The notes under the pieces are model-generated. The model worked only from the letters and a program-made list of their open reading frames with translations. It made no database searches and was not told the origin of the DNA. Positions 48,001 to 60,069 of a stretch of 64,000 bases of DNA are shown in pieces. The stretch spans positions 12,591,001-12,655,000 of the forward strand of contig OY727095.1 in NCBI GenBank assembly GCA_963402885.1, in the 5' to 3' direction. Numbering within the stretch: position 1 is the first letter of the stretch; every line of letters starts with the position of its first letter. The translations under genes were made by a program, and so were the position numbers. This DNA is from Antedon bifida (taxonomy: Eukaryota > Echinodermata > Crinoidea > Comatulida > Antedonidae).

Positions 48001-49138
48001 AGAAGTACAAAACAAATTTTACACATAAAAAAAAAATCTAAGCAGAGTTATATAATGAGTAAAGATTTGCTTTATATATAGTTTATATCATTTTTATCAA
48101 TAGAGAGGTCCCACTTTTGCGTTGGACAGTGTGCACAGTTTTCAATAAATAAATTAATAAATAAGCACAAAACAAGTGTATATTTCAGCTGAGTGATTTA
48201 CATCCTGTTTTGATGAAATATTTTTTAATACTGTACAGTATATAATAAATACAGTAATAAAATAATATTGTAGCATTGCTTACCTGTAGTGTCTAAATGA
48301 ATATAATATTCAAATTCTTTGGCTAACGTATCATCACTCGCAAATGCACAAATACACGCGTAAAAATGTACACATCTCCTACGCTGGTCCTCACCTCCAA
48401 CCAAATTCTTAAAGAAGTTCTTAAATGGTTTGCACATGCACTGAAATCGATGCTCAGTGACTCCGCTCTTTTTATGAGTACATGAGGTGAACGAAAAATG
48501 TAAGAAGCCAAGTGGCTGCTTAGGATTTGGTTTACATTTAACTACCATTACGTTTTTAGTAACACGCTGAACAAGTGGGCCAGTGGTCTCTGTCGCCAGC
48601 AGCCATATAGCCTGCTTTATTTCGTTAGATACTGGTAATGCATTCAAAACCGAGTTCTTAAGAGTCAGCGGTGAAGCCTCGGCTTCACAGTCCAATGCTA
48701 AGCGTATATGAGGACATGGAGGAGGCAGTGTATGCAACTGGTTTATCATGATAGGAGGCTTAGGACACGTCTCGACAAAACAACGAGCACTCTGTGCAAC
48801 TAGGTTATTCCAGGCTTCTAGATTATGAGCCTGCCCTGCTAATTCCTGTTTTAACGGCAACTGCACAAACCCTCTGTAGTCTGGACCACGATCACGTAGA
48901 CGAACAGAAAATACTTGAACTGTTGAGCCAGTAATGACTTTAACCGCATCAGCACTGTGTCCACTCTTGCGTCCACTCCCCTTTAATGTCATATTACAGG
49001 CTTTATTCTTGCAGCTCAATCCTCTTATTCCATTGTATGTACCACAGTTTGGACATTTCTTTACCCCTCTTAAGGTAGGTCGTCCTAAATCCTTGAACAA
49101 GTCAGATTTTTTATCCATGACTCTTCTTTTTACTGCAC
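45036..49138 (-). CDS. C2orf42: C2orf42 homologue, zinc-ribbon protein of unknown role
   Basis: Coding exons: 48284-49118 (exon from acceptor 49138), 47889-47996, 47165-47377, 46773-46981, 46057-46219, 45036-45205. Total 1698 nt, 565 residues (human about 574), all phases consistent. Start ATG 49118-49116. The N-terminus holds a treble-clef or ribbon-type zinc motif, [21 protein letters not shown] (Cys 22, 25, 36, 41), closely matching the human N-terminus I recall. The C-terminal half is strongly conserved ([51 protein letters not shown]). A variable acidic-to-basic linker ([13 protein letters not shown]) separates the two and could act as a nuclear signal. No biochemical function is established for the family. 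A MITE abuts the donor of exon 46057-46219. Confidence 0.95.
45524..45904. repeat. MITE family F, copy 2
   Basis: Left end AGAGTTCTGCGGTGCTGACG, right end GACGTCACACTGCAGAACTCT; about 381 bp. Longer than copy 1 because of an extra AT-rich segment at about 45655-45715. In the last C2orf42 intron. Confidence 0.88.
45920..46049 (-). repeat. MITE family A, lacking one end
   Basis: The core (gtgtgatgtgcccaaatatgg twice, catcatcatgtc) and right end (GTGTAGACAGAGCATTA) are present; the left terminus is missing. It directly follows the F copy and stops about 8 nt from the splice donor of C2orf42 exon 46057-46219. Confidence 0.8.
47106..47160. repeat. Family H end fragment
   Basis: TATCACCTAAATAGATTCCC GTCATTTGATCAATTGTGAG TCACATG matches the left end of 31385-32068. 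It abuts the donor side of C2orf42 exon 47165-47377. Confidence 0.6.
47602..47780 (+). repeat. tRNA-derived SINE relic (family M)
   Basis: Consensus A-box TAGTCGAGTGG and perfect B-box GGTTCGAATCC lie about 60 nt apart, then TTTAGAGGGTTAGGTTT as at 42605. The acceptor stem does not pair well, so it is not called a tRNA gene. Confidence 0.6.
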
Positions 49139-50525
49139 CTGATTAAGACAAAAAAATCCCCCACAAACATGGTAATCGTATCATCAGCATGTCATTTGTC
49201 AACAATTTGAATGTATCATATTATTTATTTGTTTATTGTTGGCTTAGACTAGAGTATAGGTTTAGAATATACTGCTATATTATTATGTGGGCCTAAAATT
49301 ATTGCTATCTGCAACTACTCAGAGCCATATATATAAAGAGTTACGACATTGAAAATTAGAAGCCATTTTTGTGTCAAAAAATTCGCACGCTGAGGGCGCG
49401 CGCGTCTCTTTTGTATAGCGTTTTCCTATAGTTCATGCATTATTTTTAGATTTTTTTGTCTATGAAATAACGCTTATATTCCGTTTTTATTTTAGTAATT
49501 AATTTTATTAATGGTATTAATTTGGTAGCATACATATATTGTGTCTATAATAACAAAAGAATAAATGCTAGGGCCTACATGCAAGTCAGGATACATCAAA
49601 GCATGAACCAATACAAAAAACACACAAATTCACCCCTCTTTTTATACAGTATATGGCTCTCTGTGTGTTTTTGACACAAACTTTCAGAGACTCGTTCATC
49701 ATTTCATTTGTAATAATTTGCCTTTATTATTTTAATATTGTTCATACCCTATTCAATATATTAACAAATATATCCACGACACTTTATTATTTTATTTAGT
49801 CATCAAAGCATGCATTATAAATTGAAAATATTACATAATTGTTATTAATAGGACGTAGTTATGGGATGTTTCGTTCCAAAATCAATCAATCGAACTTTAT
49901 AATGTACTAGCGCACGCGCGCGCAATATTCTTTGCCGCAAGTACTTCTGTACGCTGTGCACATTGATATTTCACCGTAAAATGTGCAATTACATTTTTTT
50001 AAATATAAGAAAAAGTTTAAAGTATTTTCTTGCTCCTATACTTTACATGCATTAACGGAGACAAGTTTGACACAAATTGATCTGCATATCACGTGACTAT
50101 AATCCAATGTCGTAACTCTTTATATATATGGCTCTGCAACTACTAAAGCTAGGGCGCCCCCTAGGCCTAATAAGAAATAATGTATTAATAAAAATAAAAT
50201 TTTTATTTTAAATTGAGCGATTCATAAATGTATTGATAATAATAATAATATCATAAGCCTATATATATCAGGTATAACATTAGCCTAGTAATAATGTAAT
50301 CATTTAAATCACAAAATCTACCTACTATAGGCCTAGACTTCGCTAACTATCCACGTTAACATCTATACCGGCGAGGATGAATATTCCTGGGAACAACTTG
50401 CTTTTAAGCACTGTACTGCTGCTTGCCTAGGCCTAGCCTCGCATCACACAAAAAAGCGGATAGACCCACACGTTTGTATTGGGTTTTATTATAATGTAAT
50501 TACACATATTTTCATGAATTCTTAC

Positions 50526-50665
50526 CTGAAATATTAATCAATAAATTATGTATTGAACTGTTACAATTGTGTCTCCACAGGATAAAAAGGATACGCTAAT
50601 TACATCGACAAATGTTAATGTTTTGACAGTATTTTCTTAAAAATTGGCTCGCGCCATATTGACTT
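50526..50665 (-). promoter_or_regulatory. Candidate C2orf42 first exon and promoter
   Basis: A good - strand donor, TTCAG/GTAAGAAT, at 50526/50525 ends a non-coding segment. Upstream (about 50640-50665) lies TCAATATGGCGCG, which resembles a YY1-type ATGGCG element common near housekeeping start sites. The link to the coding exon with acceptor 49138 is inferred from order and strand. Confidence 0.4.
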
Positions 50666-50699
50666 GCAAGACAACAACTCGAAGAAGAAACAGCGTAAT

Positions 50700-53600
50700 T
50701 GGCTGAAAATTATCATGTGGCAACAATTTAACTGACGTAAACTGTGATTGGCTAAAAAAATGATTGGCAAAATAGCAGCAGACGACATTAAAAAATTGTC
50801 TTTAGTTGGTGTTGTTTTTTTATCATAAAATAGATAATAACATACAAATTGTAATAAAACTTACAAATAGTCATACAAAGCATAATTTAATCTTCCTTTA
50901 TTGAGCATCTGTTAAAAGTGAACCCACTCACTGAATGTTTTAATTTATGCAAAAAATTAAAAAACCTAAATTCAATGTTTATATAGTGTTTATAAATTAA
51001 TAAAATAACATACAATTGCAGACTGAAGCGTGGGTATTGTGTTATATAGTGTTCTGAGCAATACATATTTATGTAAAAGTTGCTTGCAATCAACAGAGTA
51101 AAATGTGGGCCACTAGTCTGAACAGTTTTAAAGTCAATCCGAAAACATTACTGTTGATTCATTTGTAAAAACAAAAAACTTGGGTGGAGGAAAATTTCAT
51201 TTATTGTTATGATACAGTATAAACACATTCCATGATGATGCACACTATTATTTAAACCTAACAAACCATATTTAACCACAGAATTTTAATTCCAACAGAA
51301 TGATATGTGCTTCACAAAAAGATTTTCTAGTCTGATTTTAATTCTAACAATTTAATGATACTGTACTGTATACATTGTGTGCGTGGTACAGTAGTTACTC
51401 TCTGTATATAAAACTGTATTCGTGTTCCATTAGAATATAGTAATAAGTGTAGTTCAGTTGTAAATAAAAAACCAATCTGATTTTAACAATCCCCTTTAGC
51501 AAGTTCCTACACGTGTCCATTTACTCAAACTAAATCAGCTTTTTAAAAAACAATACAGTAAATCTGCAAGACAATATTATTGTTTTAATATTATGTAACT
51601 ATGTTATGTGTCATTTATAATTCAAAATGTTATACAATAGTTATTTCAGTGACTCAGTTTTCTACTTAAAAAATCAATTAATTTAGCACTGCAGACATAC
51701 TAAAAAAGGAGGGGAGTAAAGGGAGAAAAAGGAAATATCAATCAATTCATTCAGATTTTTATCAAATTTAACACTTTTAATCTGCCATAAACCTCATGTT
51801 AACTTTTACTAGGGGGAGAGAGAAAACATAGTACATGCATAATAATTTAGTAAATGAAAATAAAATGAATTTTTGAATACAGTCTTCTAAGGTGTTAAAT
51901 ATTCCATCACAAAAAACAGTTATATTTTATTGCGCATATTGGAAACTACCATTTTCATCATTATTAGAATTACAATATAATTGCTGTTTCATGAGTTGTG
52001 AGACAAATATCAACCTTTCAGTGTTTTAATAATCAAACTAATAATAAAATTAAAATTATACCATCTTTCATTTATCAAGATAACTATGGTAATTATTACA
52101 AAAACAATATGGGTTAGGTTACTTATTCCTTTCTGTATCAAAAATCATATAAATAAATATGAATATGGGATAGGAGAAATAATAGTTCCTCTCTCATTTA
52201 AAGAGTGTCAAGGGGTATAAAGCAATGGGAATTTTTTCGCACCCTGTTTTCCCACAATCCTGCCAGGCTCATTTTTACACAAAAGTGGCTAATAACGTAA
52301 TAAGTCTTATTTACAATCACTTTCGTTGTAGATCTTTCGTTTTAAAAGGGTATTTCTTGAAAAATGGGGTTTGCTCGAACCCCTCTTCCTTCAACTGTGA
52401 AAAAGCAGGTAATAAGCTACTCATTACAAGTAAGCAATCAATCAAATAGAGACTGCTTAAATATAGCTAAAGCACCATTCTAGATTTGTTCTTTAAATTA
52501 CACACACTTGTAAAATCAATTTAACAACCCTTAGATACAAACTGAATAAAATATTAATATATATAATATATAACAGAAATTAAAACATACTTAAAGTGTC
52601 AACAGAATTGCTTTAAATGAAATCATTATCAACTTTCCTGTGCTAACAAGGGTTCTGGTTCAAATCCAGAAACAAACATGGAACTATGATGAGTTCAATT
52701 TTGTTCCGTCTCTCTAAAATGGGTACTGTTTGAATAAATTTGCTGTGTTATTTAATTAACACCTTTGATACATGAAAATACTGAACATACTAGGTCAAAT
52801 TATAACATTTCCCAACCACGGACTAAATGTATTAGAAAACGACATTAAATAAAACGGCCAATTATCTCATTTTATATATTTCGATGTTGGTAAAATGCAA
52901 TGGTAACTCAAAGTACCAACAAAAATACTGAAATAAGTTTTGAAAAATCCCACAAAATGATGTACAAGGACTTATATAGGCAAGCAACAAGCGTAACAAC
53001 CACGGTCGTCCAACCCATGGCTTTATTTACCCCATACAACCGTAAAAATCACAAAATAACGTACCTAATATAACTAAAACCTCAGATATTAATGCACAAT
53101 ATCTGAGAGAGATTATTTAGGTTATGTCTTAGTTATCTAGATATTTTCTTTCCATTTTGCAGTACAGTCATATGAAGCAAGTATAACCATGATAAGAGAC
53201 AACCAGCCAGAAACATCAACACATCTTACTTCAAATATTTGTGAAATGTGAAACAAGGAAATTAATAAATAAATACAATGATTTCATTACACCCAGGGAC
53301 ATGAAAATCAATTTTTTTTTACAATTTACCCAGGGGTAAAATCATGTGCACAATAGCAACAATAGTTTTAGTGTATGAAATTGAATTTGTTTTCGGTAAT
53401 TATTTTTCGTTGATACTATCTTGAAATCAACAATGATGAAACACATACATTCCAAAACTCCTTTAAGAATAATTAAATCTTCACAATTCAAATTCAATAT
53501 TTTGTGAAATTACCTTTTTGTTGGATGTGTTAAAAACAAATCTATTTATAGATCAATCATGATTTCGTATTTACAACATGATTGACCCAAATATAATAAT

Positions 53601-54168
53601 ACTATACACAACTTTTTAGAAGATATGGAAAAATTGAGTTATTTAACATTTAGATGATTAAATGAGAACATACCATATTGTTTTCAGTACTGCTTGGAAA
53701 TTAACAGCGGTTGCATATACAACAGTATTGAATTTAATGTAAAAACAAAATTAGAAATTATTGTAAGAATTTCCAGACTAAATGCATCTGCAATTCTACT
53801 TTTTTAATACAGAAAACAAAAAATCGCATATTTTGTTGTTGTTTTGTGCTTTTTAGGGAATGGTATAAAAATGTTTAAAAACAAAATATAAATGTTTCAC
53901 ATAATGCATTTTGTAATATTAAAATCCTCACACAATTCACACGTTTAGGGTGGTTGTGCAATACAGAAATTGGTGGAAAAAAAAAAATTAATATTCTACT
54001 GAATTCTTTTGTCTATTTTGAGTACTAATACACAAAAATCATGATCTTTAAATAACTTTATGATCTTTTCTTTAGTTATTAATTAGATTTGATCAATCAC
54101 TATTCGCATGGTACCACCATCATCACGACCAGCATGGCATTTTCAAGAAAGTGCCCTCTTAAGTTTCA
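50700..54168 (-). other. Probable long ZRANB1 3'UTR and flank
   Basis: Very AT-rich, no coding exon and no family A-H repeat. It follows the ZRANB1 stop codon. The first AATAAA on the - strand is at 53022-53027, with later ones near 51196 and 50896, so the 3'UTR may be 1.1 to 3.2 kb long. The low density of transposons, compared with neighbouring introns, suggests some constraint. A GGTTCAAATCC at about 52657 resembles a B-box but has no partner. Confidence 0.4.
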
Positions 54169-57100
54169 TCAAGTACAATGTGGGTTGGCATGGCGATATT
54201 TCTGTAACCATTCTTCAATCATCTGCCCAACAATTACAGGTAGACGACGAGGTTGAGTCTGTTGTGCGACGAGACTACCGCCACAGGTCATGCGACAGTC
54301 CAACCAATCACGAAGAAGCTTTTCTTCTGTTCCGACCTAAAATTAAATTCGATTAGCATTTATTTTATCAATAGAAAATTCTTATTCTAGATGTAAGCAG
54401 AAGGTAAATGGTAAGAATTTGTGGAATGAAAGGATTGATATGATTTGACACTGCCATTCAAAAAGTTTACATTACAGTACATGACCGAGTATAATCCCAT
54501 CCCTTAATTTAGGCTAAATTTAGACGCAAAAGTTATGGTAAATCCATTAATTCAATCCTAGTATAATCCCATGTTTGAGTATTACTCCACCCTCTAATTT
54601 AGGCTAAACTAGCTCTGTCTACACTATCAAAAATAGTTTGGCAAAAAAGTGTGTTGTGCCCAAATAATGGTAGTGATATGATATAATTGTGTACATATAT
54701 GGGCACGTCACATTTTTTTGTCACATAAAGTTTGACAGTGTAGAGAGCTTTAGACACAAGTCTTTGGTAAATCCATTTTTAATATAATCCCACCCTCTAA
54801 TTCCCTCATATTTGTACACAGACGGCTATGAGCGCTCACTGGCTAAACCCAGGGCCCCAGAGCTTTAGGAGCCCCAGAGCTTGAGAAGCTTACATGCAAC
54901 TACCCAGTCTACCCGTAGGAGTGCTAAACCATGGGCCTTGCCACCTGTGTACACCACTGTACACAGACAATACTGTCAAACAGAATTTCTATTAAAATAA
55001 TTTAATTTGAAGCACATACTTGTAAGGATGATATAAAATGAACAGGTAGTATCTTTCCATCACTGTCAGACAATGGTAGACAGACGGTCCAAGCATCATC
55101 CTCAGTGTCTAAATTAGCACCGGCTCCAATATTATCATCTGTTTCTGTCTCCATGGCAACAAGAGCTGAGAAGTGCCCTCTAGTATAGGCAAGTGCTATT
55201 GGATTTTTCGAGCAAAAACTAGGCTCCCACAGAAGAGGGAGGTAGACACCTAGTAAACATAATGAAACACAAATGGAAAATTAGGATATAGCTACTAATA
55301 ATAATAATAATAATATTTATTCGGTCATCAATGTAAAAATAACCAGGACTAGTACTAGGTATGAATCTCACAATAAAATATCAATGTTATAGGAATTTTG
55401 GTTTTGGTCGTTGTGACTACAGCTAGCACGCAATTCAATTCCATTTATTTATATTATCTTTATTATTTGCATAAAATACATAGAAAATTGTGACTCTCAG
55501 AATACAACAGAATACAAAAACAGTAAAGTACAAAAGCCATGACACATTCTCTAACATTCAGTGCTCTAATGGATAACTTGTCATTTTCAGGATTGGAAAT
55601 TAATGCTTTATCCTATGTTAGTGGTACTGTATGGCCCACTACAGTACTGTATATGGTATGTACCCCACAACAAGCTTATAAACACGCATATATGAAAAGA
55701 CAAAAAGTGTATTTTAATACACTTTTAATATTGTTAAATTCTCACTCTGTTATTAGTCATGAAATTAGCTTATTATTTATTGCATAATACTCACAGAATA
55801 AAATTAATCATACTATGTTATATGAGTCAAACCCATGTCAGAGGTCAAGTACATTGACAAATTGTATGTACAGTATACAGTACCAAAACAGTACTGCATA
55901 TTGGATGCAATGTACTGAAACACATTGACTACTTTACTACAATGGAATACAAAACATTTGTGTAAATACTTATTTAAATAATGTTTTACATGTCTGAGAA
56001 CATTCCACAATAATTACCAAGTACTAGTACATATGATAATTCAATTTAAAGCATTCATTGCTTGTGCCTAAATTGCATAAAATAGGCTTATTAGTTAATA
56101 CTATAGGCCAAGGATGATGAGTTACTTTCCCCATCAACAGCAATAATAGCCATAGAAATGCAAGTATCTAATGAATGTTTAGATTGTTAACATACATGCC
56201 AACATATTATGTTAAAAAAACGGGAGGCTGTGTTTTTTAGGTCAACAGAGGAGTGCAGTGTGTGACATCACAAGCGGTGTCGCATGGTGGCTATGTGAGG
56301 GGAATCCCCTTTCCTTTGAGAAAAAAATCTGAAAATTATGACTGCAGATGGTCGTACAATGGCTTAAATGTTGTAAATTTGCTTGTGTAAAGCCTTTTTG
56401 TTATATTTTAGTGCAGAAAACAACACAAAAACATTTAGAAAATGTGGAAAAAACGGGAGCACAATATTAGTATTTCTCACCTTGAAATCTCGCAAATCCT
56501 AGATTTTCACCACGAAAACTCTTGATAAATTTCACCCCATAAACGATGATGGGCCTACGCAGTATGTGTGCAAGAACAAAGATATGTGTCTGCTCTAAAG
56601 CTGCCCCTGGTTGTCCAGCACGACTTAGCATTAGTGCCCAATCCTGCAGCCACTGGTCCTCATCCAGAGAAAAGTGCATACTTTCTACTTGCATAGATTC
56701 ATACTCCTTCCATCTAGCATAAAACCTATTATGGTATTTTTAAGGAGAGTGGATGATAACATTTCTTTTTTTAATAAGCCAAGGACTGGTATAACAGTAC
56801 TTTATTCAGAATGTTTCTTTATCAACTGACTGATTGGGGTCAAGCCGCCTGGTACTGGAGGAGGCGTACAACATCAACAACAACAGATGGCATCATGATA
56901 AACATTCAGTTCTGCTTCATTGGTTATAAAATGTACAGTACAGTATATATTTTGAGTAACCTTTATATAGATATTATACTGTCCCCTTAAAAAATATTTT
57001 TTTTCCAATTTTTTGTTGAATATGCCATTTTAATGTCACATAATAGTTATTCACTTTGACCAAAAAATGGATTAAAAAAATGTTTTTTTAATGTAATTTA

Positions 57101-60069
57101 AATATTTAAAAAATATTGAAATTGTCAGACCATGGAGGAAATATATACAGATATGTATATTTCCTCCATGGTCAGACAATGGTTTTTGGTTAAAATTAAC
57201 TATTTCATTTTATAAGTGAAATAATTTGTTTTGTTTTTACAGAAGTAACTGTAAATAACTTTATTAAAACTGCAAAATGGCCTATTGAAAGTCTGATTTT
57301 ATAAATCTGCATTTTTCATGTTTTTGGGGGACAAAACATCTTTAAGGAATGTTGACTTACTTCATAGAACAGTCTCGTAGGCTCTCACCAAGCGCTCGTC
57401 GCAAAACACAGTCAGCATCAAACACACCCCATGTAGCTTGAAGTGCGGAGTCTAGCAGACAGTCACCAGCTGTCCGATTCCAGAGGGCATAAAGACGACT
57501 GCCTAACCTGCCTGTTATTTCTAAACTCCAATTAATGATGGTAGACTCTTGTTCCAATTCTGAATATTTAAATGAAAAATGGTTGCAAGATCATGAATGC
57601 TTTAGTTATTTTTTTATTTTATTATTAGTAGTTGTTAACAACGCACTTACAAATAAACTTAAAGTTATTATGTCAGATGTTAGCCACCCCCTTAACCAGT
57701 ACATTACGTTAAGCCGGTCTGGGCGCATTACATATCCTCGCTGGAACACTGAACGCCTACGTAGATCTTTTCTCCCATCTGCTATGAGGCATTTTAATTT
57801 AAGGTGGAAACGTTAACTGCAATAAGTATTTTAAATCTGTATTTTTTAAATCTGTATTTTTTAAATCTGTATTTTTAACTCAATTTGTACTTTTTGTGTC
57901 CTCTTTTAACTTTTTTTATATAACATCTTGTTTGTGCGACAATGTTTTTAGACAATTTTAATGTGTGTACTTTCAGCCAAAGTTTCAAGCCATTTATGAG
58001 TTTGACAATAAAGTTTATTGAATTGAATTATGGCAGATGTCCGATAATGTCAAATAGATATTAATCATGGAGGCCTTTTCCTCAACATCCTAATGTTTGT
58101 TTGTTGATGGTCATGTTTTATCGCATTCTTTAAAAATCACAAAAAAATCGATTACCTTTTTGTACATCGCCATCAAGAAGTTCGTCCATTAACTGATTTC
58201 TAGTAGAAAGTGGTAGTTCTTCAATTTCTGGGAAAAAAATGTGTAAAATGTTGGTGAAAATATGATGCAAAAAATGAATGATTTATGATGGTGGTTAAAC
58301 AATACTTTGATGGCCCAATATCGGACTCTCCAAAAACTGTACCAAAGCAGACTTAGTTTCCAAATTCTACCAATTTTACCAATAAAAACACATTCAGTTA
58401 GAGGAATTTATGAAAAACCAGGCATATTAGCCCAGCCCAAGGTGTCCGGTATTGGGAGAGGTGACTGTATTGTGTATTCGCAATCAATTTATTGTGTGTG
58501 AGAAAATGCATAATGTTTTGAGAAATATATAAAAAGGTGTTTTTAATCGAATAAATTTATAAAGATGCCACAGCTTCACACAATTGTTTCCCACAGTGAG
58601 GGATGAATAAAGTTTTACTTTGACTTGATACAATTATTATATTTGTTAATTAATGTGGAAAGATGTTGAGTAAACAAAATAAGCGTGCTTACCACCAGGA
58701 AGTGTAAATGTTACGATATCTGTTGCAAAATAACATGGGAAATCTCCTTTACGCTGACGTAAATTAGATGAGATTTCCTTACGTATACATGCAGCTAGAT
58801 CAGGACATACTTGCGATGGAGGTCGCTTGACAACATGGCTTGAAACGTCTGTTGTAAGGAGTACGGCTAAAAGATCTTCCCTTTGAAAACGTATGGCAAG
58901 GTGAACTAATGTAAGACCTGCATCAAATGCACTAGGTCTGTTCAAGAAAAGGGTTTCATCATGTGTGAGTTGTCGGGTGGGATCCCCACCTGAGCTGAGG
59001 TAGGCTTCTACGGGCTGTGTGTCACCGTCTACGACACCGACGCAGGCGTTCAGGAATAACCAGTCTGACTTGCGCAAACGTCTACGTATTTGTTTGACAC
59101 GTTTTTCATGTTCAATGTTACTCATAGGTGGTGGCGCTGCAGCTGCTGCTCCTACTTGCTGGAACTCTATATTGCCATCCGGACTTCTCGGAGGAGACTC
59201 AGGCGGGGAACCACGGGAAACAGACAAAGAACTCACTTTTGACTCTACTGGTAATCGTGGTCGAGGGTGGTGGCATAGGATGCACATTTTAGCTTTAGGC
59301 CAGTTTTCATAAGTGCATGCATGGCAAGACCATTTCTTGATGGCCAAATTACCGGCTCTATTTCGTTCATTGTTCGATGGTTGGCATATTTCGGGGACAC
59401 GGTTCATAGAGGTAGTTCGTGTGATGGCGCGGTTGTTTTTATCCACAGCTGGGGCTAATGAACCACGGGGTGTATAACAAGTTGTACACTTTGTAAGATG
59501 TGCTCGATTGAGAAATGTACATGCCCTACAGGGCCACTGGGAGAGTGACCGTGGTAGACTTATAGTCTCTTGTTGGGAAACAAGTGATGCTTGAGATGTT
59601 GGTGTTATCCACTGAACTGGTCGAAGTGCGTGGCACAATGTACAATGAACTGAACTGTGCCAGTTCATATATGTACAATATTCACATGTCCATTTATTAC
59701 CATTTCCTGACATTGTCCTTTGCTGGTGGAACTCTAAAAAAAATGGGGGAAAATGGTTTTCTTTTAAATACTTTTAAAGTACACAATTTTGAATTATTAA
59801 TCTGAAATTTTGAATTATTAATTCAAAATTTTGATTTCATTCAATATTTTTTAATTTAAAAATGATAGTTCTCTTTATTTTCGGTGAATAGGTTAGGAAC
59901 CTACACTTAATTATCTTTCTCACTAGCCTAACAGTATCTACTACTTAGCAGTAACACTTCGTTCTTGTATTGTTTGTAAGTAAACTAATAATATATTAAT
60001 AATCATATCTCAGTCAGTCAGCTAGAGACACCTATCTACTTACTAATAGAAAGCATTGAAAAACTTACC
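54169..60069 (-). CDS. ZRANB1: Ubiquitin thioesterase ZRANB1/TRABID (OTU deubiquitinase)
   Basis: Removes ubiquitin, preferring K29 and K33 chains in characterised orthologues. Coding exons: 58693-59713 (exon from acceptor 59733), 58156-58227, 57361-57559, 56481-56725, 55020-55249, 54169-54336. Total 1935 nt, 644 residues (human 708). Three NZF zinc fingers read W-x-C-x2-C-x10-C-x2-C: residues about 8-31, 60-83 and 128-151. An Ala/Pro linker follows, then the ankyrin-like ubiquitin-binding region (about 205-340) and the OTU domain with catalytic Cys in AGDCLLDS (Cys398) and His in TRGHFSAL (His538). The HIFVLAHILRRPIIVYG block is as in human. A non-coding exon ends at 60069 with a good donor (AAAG/GTAAGT). 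No lesion seen. The missing 60 residues are in the linker regions. A LINE fragment sits in the intron between exons 58156-58227 and 57361-57559. Confidence 0.97.
54610..54751 (+). repeat. MITE family A, full-length copy
   Basis: AGCTCTGTCTACACTATCAA at the left, GACAGTGTAGAGAGCTTTAG at the right, with the usual core. In the last ZRANB1 intron. Confidence 0.85.
54817..54961. repeat. Family D element, shortened
   Basis: CGGCTATGAGCGCTCACTGG and ctaaacccaggg at the left, gtgtacaccactg at the right; the middle is deleted and partly duplicated (gagcttt-agg-agcccc). Confidence 0.7.
55300..55530 (-). mobile_element. LINE-like 3' end with TTA-type tail
   Basis: Read on the - strand the sequence ends CATTGATGACCGAATAAATA then (TTA)n: a poly(A) signal followed by a terminal microsatellite, typical of a non-LTR 3' end. 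No coding remnant found. Confidence 0.45.
56968..57346. repeat. MITE family C with internal hairpin
   Basis: Left end ATTATACTGTCCCCTTAAAA, right end GGGGGACAAAACATCTTTAA. At 57121-57181 an almost perfect inverted repeat (arms attgtcagaccatggaggaa / ttcctccatggtcagacaat) with a loop of about 4-10 nt extends the core seen in other copies. Confidence 0.85.
57570..58029 (+). mobile_element. 5'-truncated non-LTR retrotransposon (LINE) 3' end
   Basis: An open frame ending at TAA 57814-57816 gives a tail typical of LINE reverse-transcriptase ORF ends: SHPLNQYITLSRSGRITYPR followed by ERLRRSFLPSAMRHFN. The 3'UTR (three TTTTTTAAATCTGTA units, T-rich) ends with GACAATAAAGTTTATTGAAT TGAATTA: poly(A) signal plus a short terminal repeat. 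It lies antisense to ZRANB1 within an intron. Truncation leaves only the last part of ORF2, so it is immobile. Confidence 0.75.
58540..58640 (+). mobile_element. LINE-like 3' tail
   Basis: Ends GGGATGAATAAAGTTTTACT TTGACTTGA, closely resembling the tail of the 57570-58029 element (aataaagttt...). The upstream part does not encode a recognisable protein. It abuts ZRANB1 exon 58693-59713 on the downstream side. Confidence 0.5.

Noticed and set aside
59019..59312. 97-residue + strand open frame
   Set aside because: Antisense shadow of the ZRANB1 exon that encodes the zinc fingers; no splice or domain support.
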